Below, in pieces: positions 21,918 through 29,011 of a stretch of DNA of 34,083 bases (position 1 is its first letter; each line of letters starts with the position of its first letter). This DNA is from Gammaproteobacteria bacterium (GTDB lineage: Bacteria > Pseudomonadota > Gammaproteobacteria > Pseudomonadales > Azotimanducaceae), in assembly GCA_018665025.1 (NCBI GenBank), contig JABJED010000048.1:1-34083 (forward strand). Reading direction: 5' to 3'. Below the pieces are notes generated by a model, which saw only the letters and a program-made list of their open reading frames with translations, was not told the origin of the DNA and searched no databases. The position numbers and the translations under genes are program-made.

Positions 21918-21941
21918 GCCCCGGCCTTCTGGGGCTTTTTT
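21918..21941 (+). terminator. Rho-independent terminator of coxC
   Basis: GCCCC-GGCCTTCT-GGGGC followed by TTTTTT. Confidence 0.88.
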
Positions 21942-21954
21942 ATGGTCTGTTTTC

Positions 21955-22139
21955 TATGGCCGTCTACTAATCAGGATTATCCCGCAAACCTTGAACAGGT
22001 CCGATATTAGTAGTGCCAAGTAACGCTGAAGGCTCCCCTCACAGCTCAAAATTGCGGAACAGCCCTGAGCGTTACTTGGTTCAATGTTGTTGGGACCTGT
22101 TGAGGATTGTGGGGTAAATCTGGTTAGTAGACGACCATA
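21955..22139. mobile_element. MITE-like long imperfect palindrome (no coding capacity)
   Basis: TATGGCCGTCTACTAATCAGGATTATCCCGCAAACCTTGAACAGGTCC...CCAAGTAACGCT matched by the reverse complement of AGCGTTACTTGG...GGACCTGTTGAGGATTGTGGGGTAAATCTGGTTAGTAGACGACCATA; outermost bases TA/TA. Confidence 0.65.
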
Positions 22140-22140
22140 A

Positions 22141-22359
22141 CTAGTAGCTCAGCCAGGGCGCGGAGGCGCCGAGTTGGCCCGTGATCAATCCGACGGCGAC
22201 AACGGCGAGTAGTGCCACTGCAAGTATCACTCGGACAGTGAGGTATTTGACGGTTTTACCGGAACTGTCGGTTTGGTCTTTCAGCAGCGCTCTAAGGGCG
22301 GCACCAAGCGCCACGATATTTGCGATGAAGAGTATGATGACGATAATTTTAAAAACCAT
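22141..22359 (-). CDS. DUF2909 (twin-transmembrane) protein of cox cluster
   Basis: 72 aa, two hydrophobic segments MVFKIIVIILFIANIVALGAAL...; position between coxC and SURF1 conserved in Pseudomonas-type cox clusters. Confidence 0.8.
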   Translation of the reverse strand: MVFKIIVIILFIANIVALGAALRALLKDQTDSSGKTVKYLTVRVILAVALLAVVAVGLITGQLGASAPWLSY

Positions 22360-22434
22360 GGTGCTTGCCTTGAAACCTGACAGAGGAGTATACGTTCCGA
22401 ACCCTGGAAATTGTGTACAAATGAAGGAAGTAGT

Positions 22435-23151
22435 GTGAAGCGAGCGTTCAGGTTTAACTGGAGGGTGACGGTTTTTTCGGTTCTGTGCCTCGCTGGCTTT
22501 GTGCGCCTGGGTATTTGGCAGCTCGAACGGGAAGTCGAGAAGCGGGAGCTACTGGCACAGAAGGCGTATCGAGTGTCTCTTCCGTCGTTAGAGGCCGCAA
22601 ACTTACTTGAAGAAGGTGATTTGGAAGGTCTGCCCGTTCGGCTAGTGGGTGAGTACCATGAACCCGTTCTACTGCTGGATAACAAGGTGTTGAAGGGTAA
22701 AGTTGGCTTTGAGGCACACCAGTTATTCCGCGACGATACAGGACTGCTCTTCCTTGTTAACCGGGGTTTTGTCCCAATGGGTCGGACCCGCGAAGTCCAG
22801 CCCAAATTTCCCGAAGTGCACCATGAGCCTGCTGATATTAGGGGCAGAATTTACCAGCCTGGCAAACAGATCTTGCTGCTGAACGATCAGAACCCACTGA
22901 CGACTGAATTTCCGATTATTGTGCAACAAATCGATGTTGAAAAAATGAATGTTGCTGTGGGTAAGCGGATATATCCGTTTGTGATCAGGTTAGAGGCAGG
23001 TCAGCTTGGTGCGCTGCCGCGACACTGGCCCGGTACGGTGATGTCCCCGGAGACGCACAGGGGCTACGCGATTCAATGGTTTTCTATGGCGCTGGCGGTT
23101 TTGATCGCCTGGCTGTTTTTTAGTTTTAGTAAGGACTTATCTCGTGAATGA
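22435..23151 (+). CDS. SURF1 family cytochrome oxidase biogenesis protein
   Basis: LGIWQLEREVEKRELL, PVRLVGEY, YAIQWFSMALAVLIAWLFFS; GTG start likely at 22435. Confidence 0.9.
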   Translation: MKRAFRFNWRVTVFSVLCLAGFVRLGIWQLEREVEKRELLAQKAYRVSLPSLEAANLLEEGDLEGLPVRLVGEYHEPVLLLDNKVLKGKVGFEAHQLFRDDTGLLFLVNRGFVPMGRTREVQPKFPEVHHEPADIRGRIYQPGKQILLLNDQNPLTTEFPIIVQQIDVEKMNVAVGKRIYPFVIRLEAGQLGALPRHWPGTVMSPETHRGYAIQWFSMALAVLIAWLFFSFSKDLSRE

Positions 23152-23728
23152 ACCTGAACAGGACTCTTCTTCAGACGCGCCATCGGGAAAATTGATGGCC
23201 AGCAGAAAGCGATTCATCGCGTTGTTACTGATCGCATTTGTTCCAATGTTCATTGCCTATGCTGCATTTTTCCACTTTCCCGACTGGGCGCCGACCGGGA
23301 CAACGAACCAGGGTGAGCTGGTCACGCCATCGGTAGATGGCACGACCATGAGTGAAGAACTCGCCAATTTCAGTACCTGGGTATTGATCCAGCCGATAGA
23401 AGGTGGTTGTGGCGATCAATGTCGAGAAATGTTGTATCTGTCAAGGCAGGTAGTCACCGGGTTGGGTAAAGATGCAAACCGTGTTCAGCGGGTGGTGTTG
23501 ATTTCGACTGATACAGCAGAGCTTATGGAACACCTCGGTGTTGAGCATCCGGACGTTAAGGTGGTCACTGGCATGACCACCATCAAGCGTGTTGCTACCG
23601 GTGACGGCCCGGTCTTGCTGCTAATGGACCCTAACCACAATGTCATGATGCTTTACAGTCTGGACAAGGCCGGTAAGCCCATGTTGCGGGACTTGAAGCA
23701 TCTCCTGAAAATCTCCAATATCGGCTGA
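23144..23728 (+). CDS. Membrane-anchored SCO-like/thioredoxin-fold protein of cox cluster
   Basis: One N-terminal TM; GCGDQC (CxxxC) in a thioredoxin-like context; position after SURF1. Confidence 0.65.
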   Translation: MNEPEQDSSSDAPSGKLMASRKRFIALLLIAFVPMFIAYAAFFHFPDWAPTGTTNQGELVTPSVDGTTMSEELANFSTWVLIQPIEGGCGDQCREMLYLSRQVVTGLGKDANRVQRVVLISTDTAELMEHLGVEHPDVKVVTGMTTIKRVATGDGPVLLLMDPNHNVMMLYSLDKAGKPMLRDLKHLLKISNIG

Positions 23729-23805
23729 GAGAATCTTCTGGTTTTAATGGTCGCGTATCTCGGGCTAGCACCTGCGGGATTTTCTCGGGTGCTATTGAGA
23801 TTGGG

Positions 23806-23840
23806 CCAAATCGCCTTAAGTGCGATTTGGGGTCTCTTTT
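23806..23840 (+). terminator. Terminator-like hairpin upstream of ctaB
   Basis: CCAAATCGC-CTTAAGT-GCGATTTGG followed by GGTCTCTTTT (9-bp perfect stem; interrupted T tract). Confidence 0.65.
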
Positions 23841-23898
23841 CCATGCAAATGGGCCGTAATTTCGGTAAAATTAGCGGTCAATTTGCGACATCCTGACC

Positions 23899-24807
23899 AT
23901 GACTGATATCACCCAAACAATATTGCAGGCTCCATCCTGGCGAGACTACCTGGAGATGTGTAAACCCCGGGTCGTCCTGTTGATGTTGCTTTGCACGTTG
24001 GTCGGAATGTTCCTGGCAACCAATGAAATGGTGCCACTCGATGTGATTGTGTTTGGCAGCCTTGGTGTGGCGCTAGTTGCGAGTTCTGCTGCTGCGCTTA
24101 ATCATCTTGTTGATGCCAATATCGACGCGAAAATGGCCAGAACCCGGAATCGTCCTCTTGCCCAGGGACGGGTCACCAACATGCAAGGTGCCGTTTTTGT
24201 GGGTGTTACTGGTATTGCGGGTATTGGCATCCTTGCTGTGCTGATTAATCCGCTGACAGCTTGGCTTAACCTTGCTTCGTGGCTCGGTTATGGTGTTGTT
24301 TACACCATGTACCTGAAACGCGCGACACCCCAGAATATTGTTATAGGCGGTCTGTTTGGCGCGGCTCCCCCATTGTTCGGTTGGACAGCTGTGACAGGCA
24401 GTGTTGATGGTGGTGGGTTATTGCTGGTTCTGATTATATTTGCCTGGACGCCGCCGCATTTCTGGGCTCTGGCGATTGACCGCATGGAAGAATATCGGGA
24501 TGTCGATATTCCCATGTTGCCGGTAACGCATGGCGCGCACTACACCAAGGTACATATCCTGCTCTATACGATCATCATGGTCATTACGTCGGTGCTCCCG
24601 TTCGTTATCGGGATGAGCAATATCCTTTACTTGTTAACGGCGTTGGCCCTCGGTGCGGGCTTTATGTACTGGGCGTTGGTCATGTTGTTAACGGATGACG
24701 AAAAAGCACCGATGGAGACATTCCGGTATTCGATCTTTTACCTGATGGCAATATTTGTTGCACTCCTGGTAGATCATTACCTCTTCCCCGTCACTTATAC
24801 AGCCTAG
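23899..24807 (+). CDS. ctaB: Protoheme IX farnesyltransferase (heme O synthase)
   Basis: CKPRVVLLMLLC, ALNHLVDANIDAKMARTRNRPLAQGRV, WTPPHFWALAI. Confidence 0.96.
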   Translation: MTDITQTILQAPSWRDYLEMCKPRVVLLMLLCTLVGMFLATNEMVPLDVIVFGSLGVALVASSAAALNHLVDANIDAKMARTRNRPLAQGRVTNMQGAVFVGVTGIAGIGILAVLINPLTAWLNLASWLGYGVVYTMYLKRATPQNIVIGGLFGAAPPLFGWTAVTGSVDGGGLLLVLIIFAWTPPHFWALAIDRMEEYRDVDIPMLPVTHGAHYTKVHILLYTIIMVITSVLPFVIGMSNILYLLTALALGAGFMYWALVMLLTDDEKAPMETFRYSIFYLMAIFVALLVDHYLFPVTYTA

Positions 24808-24825
24808 AACGAGCTACCTAACGAT

Positions 24826-25443
24826 ATGGAACCTGGCGTCAGGAACACACTGCTTGGCATAGCTGCCTTTATTTCAGTCATCCTGGGACTAATGCTCGCG
24901 AGCATCATAATCCCAAGACCCATGAGCGCCGAAGACGCCGCAAAGCTTGGATACTATCGATTTGATGAACCCCGACTGATCTCCGGGTTCGTCATGACTG
25001 ACCACCTGGGGCGCCGTGCTGAGTTATCCAATTTGAAAGGAGGTTGGTCTTTACTCTTTTTTGGGTTCACCACGTGCCCTGATGTTTGCCCAACCACTTT
25101 AAGCGTACTAAATGACGCCATTAGCGCTCTTGATGATCCTCCAGCCGTTGTGATGGTGAGTGTCGACCCGGACCGCGATACACCGGAGCGGCTCGCGCAA
25201 TACGTCCCGGCCTTTAACCCCAATTTCATCGGCTATACCGGTACATTTGAAGAAACCGTAAAGCTCGCGGCGCAATTGAATATTGCCTTCGGGAAAGTGC
25301 CCGGCCTTGTGCCAGGGTCTTATCTTGTTGATCATTCGGCGTCTCTGGTTCTGATAGATCCAGACGGTCGGTATGCCGGGTTTATTAAAGCGCCGCACAA
25401 TTCTTCTAACATACAACGAGTCATTCGGGACCTGTCATTCTAG
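24826..25443 (+). CDS. SCO1/SenC family copper chaperone
   Basis: FFGFTTCPDVCPTTLSVL CxxxC and VDHSASLVLIDPDG. Confidence 0.94.
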   Translation: MEPGVRNTLLGIAAFISVILGLMLASIIIPRPMSAEDAAKLGYYRFDEPRLISGFVMTDHLGRRAELSNLKGGWSLLFFGFTTCPDVCPTTLSVLNDAISALDDPPAVVMVSVDPDRDTPERLAQYVPAFNPNFIGYTGTFEETVKLAAQLNIAFGKVPGLVPGSYLVDHSASLVLIDPDGRYAGFIKAPHNSSNIQRVIRDLSF

Positions 25444-25506
25444 CTTGCGCCATAATCGATTCGTTGGCGGAATAACCATTATTTCGCGGTACAGTTTTAA
25501 AACCAC

Positions 25507-26829
25507 ATGTCCTACAATGGCCGCAATATCAATGCTGGTGTCCCTGTGAGTGCCAATCTGCAATTAGAAAATGAATCCCAGCTGGCGGCACTCTATCTTT
25601 CGGTCAGGAATCAGACACTGGCGCTTTGTGCGCCTCTGGAGGTTGAGGATTACCAGGTTCAGCCAATGGCTGACGCGAGTCCTCCCAAGTGGCATCTGGC
25701 CCACGTCACCTGGTTTTTTGAAACTTTTTTACTAAAGCCATTCAGCAATAACTACCGCATTTTTGACCCATCTTTCGAAAGGCTGTTTAACTCTTATTAC
25801 AACGGTGTTGGTAAACCTTTTAGCCGGGCTAACCGGGGTTTTCTGTCGCGCCCTACCCTTGCGCGTGTGCTTGAGTACCGGCATTACGTTGATGAGAAAA
25901 TGCTTGAACTGATTCAAACGTCGATGATTGATGAAATCAGTTTTCGAATTCAACTGGGGCTAAATCACGAACAGCAACACCAGGAATTAATCCTGACTGA
26001 TATAAAATACAACCTTGGAAATAACCCGCTTAGACCCATGTATGTTGACCAGAAAGCTGACGATAGCCTCGAATTTAACGCCCGCTGGGTCGAGTTTGAC
26101 GGTGGGTTAGTTGAATCGGGTACAGATGCAGGCCAAGAATTTGTCTTCGATAATGAAATGCCCAGGCACCAGGTTTTCCTTCAGCCATTTAGGCTATCAA
26201 CGAACCTTGTCAGTAATGGTGAGTTTGTAGAGTTTATTGAAGATGGTGGCTATGAGAGACCGGAGTTGTGGCTTTCAGATGGTTGGGCGGGATTGCAGGC
26301 GCAGCAAGATCAACGGTGGAGCATGCCACTTTACTGGCGTAAACAAGGTGACAATTATTTTGAATACCGACTGACAGGGGAACAATTGGCTGATCCAAAC
26401 CGTCCCGTCTGTCATGTCAGTGCATACGAGGCAGATGCCTATGCCAGATGGAAAGGGTGCAGATTACCTACCGAGCACGAGTGGGAACATGCAGCAGTAG
26501 ACGCGCCTGTAGAGGGCAATTTTGTAGACTCGAAGCTGTTTCATCCTTCAGGTCAAAGCGGTGAGGGAATGCAAAGCCAGTTTGGTAATGTCTGGGAATG
26601 GACCCAGTCAGGTTACGGGGCCTACCCCTCCTTCAAACCGTTTGACGGACAGTTGGGCGAATACAATGGCAAGTTTATGGCGAACCAACTGGTGCTTCGA
26701 GGAGGATCGTGTGCGTCACCCCGCTCCCACATCAGACCGACCTATCGGAATTTCTTTTACCCTCCAGATCGATGGCAGTTTTCAGGCATTCGACTTGCGC
26801 AGGATTTAATCAGCAAGGAACGTTTATGA
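25507..26829 (+). CDS. egtB: Ergothioneine biosynthesis sulfoxide synthase EgtB
   Basis: DinB-like N-terminus (HLAHVTWFFETFLL, HEQQHQELILTDIK) plus FGE-sulfatase C-terminus (VLRGGSCASPRSHIRPTYRNFFYPPDRWQFSGIRLAQ). Confidence 0.93.
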   Translation: MSYNGRNINAGVPVSANLQLENESQLAALYLSVRNQTLALCAPLEVEDYQVQPMADASPPKWHLAHVTWFFETFLLKPFSNNYRIFDPSFERLFNSYYNGVGKPFSRANRGFLSRPTLARVLEYRHYVDEKMLELIQTSMIDEISFRIQLGLNHEQQHQELILTDIKYNLGNNPLRPMYVDQKADDSLEFNARWVEFDGGLVESGTDAGQEFVFDNEMPRHQVFLQPFRLSTNLVSNGEFVEFIEDGGYERPELWLSDGWAGLQAQQDQRWSMPLYWRKQGDNYFEYRLTGEQLADPNRPVCHVSAYEADAYARWKGCRLPTEHEWEHAAVDAPVEGNFVDSKLFHPSGQSGEGMQSQFGNVWEWTQSGYGAYPSFKPFDGQLGEYNGKFMANQLVLRGGSCASPRSHIRPTYRNFFYPPDRWQFSGIRLAQDLISKERL

Positions 26830-27785
26830 ATGCCCTGCCGACGGTTTACTTCTATGATCAGGGGGTTGAGGCCAGGGATTTCACTGATGAGATCGTGGTG
26901 GGTTTGAGCAAGACTCAAAAAACCTTGTCGCCAAAGTTTTTCTATGACGAGAAGGGGTCGCAGTTATTTACAGAAATTACTCGGCAGCCAGAGTACTACC
27001 CGACAAGAACAGAAACGCAATTATTGCGTGACCACTCGAGTGAGATTAGCCAGCTGATTGGTGAAGACTTTCTGTTGATCGAATATGGCAGTGGGTCTTC
27101 AGAGAAGATAAGAATCCTGTTGGATAGCCTAAGACCAAGTCTTTACGCACCGCTCGATATATCCAGGGATTACCTGGCCCAGGCGGCTGAAGCCCTTGGT
27201 CGAGAGTACCCCTGGTTGGAGGTTCATGCGACCTGCGTTGATTTCACGGTTGACTTTGAACTGCCCTTTGAAAGTGAAAAAAGGCATGTGAGCTTCTTCC
27301 CGGGTTCCAGTATTGGTAATTTTGAAAGAAGCGATGCGATGGAATTTCTAAGCCGTATCCGCTCACTGGTAGGAGCCGACGGTGGTTTGTTGATAGGCGT
27401 CGACATGAAGAAAGACATCAACGTGCTAAACGAAGCCTATAACGATAAGAGCGGCGTCACTGCAGACTTTAACCTAAATATTCTAGAACACATCAATCGG
27501 GAATATGGTGCAAATTTTGACCTCGGCCGGTTTAGACACGAAGCAACCTACGATGTGGCGCAAGGTTGTATCCAGATGTTTCTGGTAAGCACCTGCGATC
27601 AATCTGTCAGTGTTGCGGGTCACAACTTTCAATTTTCTGACGGCGAGAAGGTACACACAGAAAACTCCCACAAATATACCGTCGATGAAGTACTGGGAAT
27701 GGCCGTGGACGCTGGTTTTTCGAGAGCAAAAACCTGGCTCGATGAAGACGAACTATTTGGTGTTTTTTATTTATACAGTGAGTGA
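26826..27785 (+). CDS. egtD: L-histidine N(alpha)-methyltransferase EgtD
   Basis: FYDEKGSQLFTEITRQPEYYPTRTET, LIEYGSGSSEKIRILLD; ATGA overlap with egtB. Confidence 0.94.
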   Translation: MNALPTVYFYDQGVEARDFTDEIVVGLSKTQKTLSPKFFYDEKGSQLFTEITRQPEYYPTRTETQLLRDHSSEISQLIGEDFLLIEYGSGSSEKIRILLDSLRPSLYAPLDISRDYLAQAAEALGREYPWLEVHATCVDFTVDFELPFESEKRHVSFFPGSSIGNFERSDAMEFLSRIRSLVGADGGLLIGVDMKKDINVLNEAYNDKSGVTADFNLNILEHINREYGANFDLGRFRHEATYDVAQGCIQMFLVSTCDQSVSVAGHNFQFSDGEKVHTENSHKYTVDEVLGMAVDAGFSRAKTWLDEDELFGVFYLYSE

Positions 27786-28685
27786 GCTTGCAAGACGCAG
27801 CATTTCTGCCGGTGGCTTGAGCGGTGGGTCGCCGCTTAGAAAACGCGTCAGGGCAAATCGGGCCGCGCTGGTTCGTTGAAGTGGAACCAGTGCCTGGGTC
27901 TCTTCTTTCTCCAAGGGGCGGATCTCTTCATAGCCAGCAATCAATGAAACGCGAAACGCTTCATTGATGGTTCCTGAGGATGTCTGGCACCAATCATTGA
28001 TAGCGATTGCTATATCCTGGATCAGGATGTCGTGACATGCGTGATAAAAATCGATAACACCTTTGAGTTCACCCTGATCGGTGAATAGTGCATTGTCTTT
28101 GAACAGGTCTCCATGGATCAGGCCAGTCGGCAGTTCCAGTGCTTCAATGCGCTTGTACTCGCCAAGTAATGTCGTGAGCAGCGTTCTTTCGGGATCGCTC
28201 AGCCTGTTTGAAACAGAACTCAGAGTGCTTTGCATCCAGCCAAGATGGTAGGGATTTTCCCGCGTCGATTTGAGACTGCTTAACGCCCGGTGCGCGCCAC
28301 CAAGAAACCCTCCGATTTGAAAACAATGATCTTCGTTGACCGTTACCAGGTGGCTACCTTCAAGTCTCGGTTGCAGGAAAGTGGGTTTACCACAAAAAAT
28401 GGTAGAGGACATTCCGTCGAGCGTGGAGTGTGGAGCAGCGACCGGCAGGCCTTGATGAAAGAGATGTGACACAACCTTGTTGAAAAAAGGAGCCTCATCG
28501 AAACCGAACTGTTCAATGATGGTCAGCACATACTCAACATCGCCTGAGCCGCTATCCAGGGTGACAAAATAATTAGAGTTCTCGATGCCACCGGTAACAG
28601 GCGTGCACGCCTTGAGCTCGCCTTTGCCAAACATCACGAGATATCTTTCGAGTGCTTCCTCAGTAAATGTCGTAAAGGCTGCCAT
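27771..28685 (-). CDS. thrB: Homoserine kinase (ThrB, type II/choline-kinase-like fold)
   Basis: MAAFTTFTEEALERYLVMFGKGEL, LIHGDLFKDNALF, GVIDFYHACHDILIQDIAIAINDWC. Confidence 0.93.
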   Translation of the reverse strand: MAAFTTFTEEALERYLVMFGKGELKACTPVTGGIENSNYFVTLDSGSGDVEYVLTIIEQFGFDEAPFFNKVVSHLFHQGLPVAAPHSTLDGMSSTIFCGKPTFLQPRLEGSHLVTVNEDHCFQIGGFLGGAHRALSSLKSTRENPYHLGWMQSTLSSVSNRLSDPERTLLTTLLGEYKRIEALELPTGLIHGDLFKDNALFTDQGELKGVIDFYHACHDILIQDIAIAINDWCQTSSGTINEAFRVSLIAGYEEIRPLEKEETQALVPLQRTSAARFALTRFLSGDPPLKPPAEMLRLASSLTV

Positions 28686-28688
28686 TGG

Positions 28689-28997
28689 CTACCATTCCTT
28701 GATGACCCATTGGGGGTAGAGCTTTTTCTGGTGATCAAGGCCCTCAACCCGCTGGGCGCCGTTTAATGGAACCATGTAGTAGGGTAGACCCCTTTTTGGA
28801 ACGACTTTGATCATGGTGAGCATTCCGTGCTGGCGGTACTCATAAATCAGGCGATCTTCGCCTTCGATGAGTTCAATCTGGTCTTCGTCGTATTCTTCCG
28901 GGGATGGTGCGGCAGATGATGTTTCTGTAAGAAACATTAAGCCAATTAGCAGTGCTAATGGAAAAAGGGTGGTGTTCACAGTATCTTTGCCCTTCAT
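28689..28997 (-). CDS. DUF2782 family secreted protein
   Basis: Signal peptide MKGKDTVNTTLFPLALLIGLMFLTETSSA; IELIEGEDRLIYEYRQHGMLTMIKVVPKRGLPYYMV; adjacent to polA/thrB as in Pseudomonas; start trimmed from 29111. Confidence 0.8.
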   Translation of the reverse strand: MKGKDTVNTTLFPLALLIGLMFLTETSSAAPSPEEYDEDQIELIEGEDRLIYEYRQHGMLTMIKVVPKRGLPYYMVPLNGAQRVEGLDHQKKLYPQWVIKEW

Positions 28998-29011
28998 GAG
29001 CGAGGTTAAAA

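Noticed and set aside
23747-23896. 49-codon ORF (MVAYLGLAPAGFSRVLLRLG...) as a possible ctaA remnant
   Set aside because: No resemblance to CtaA transmembrane/His motifs by eye, and it runs through both hairpins; not supported as a pseudogene
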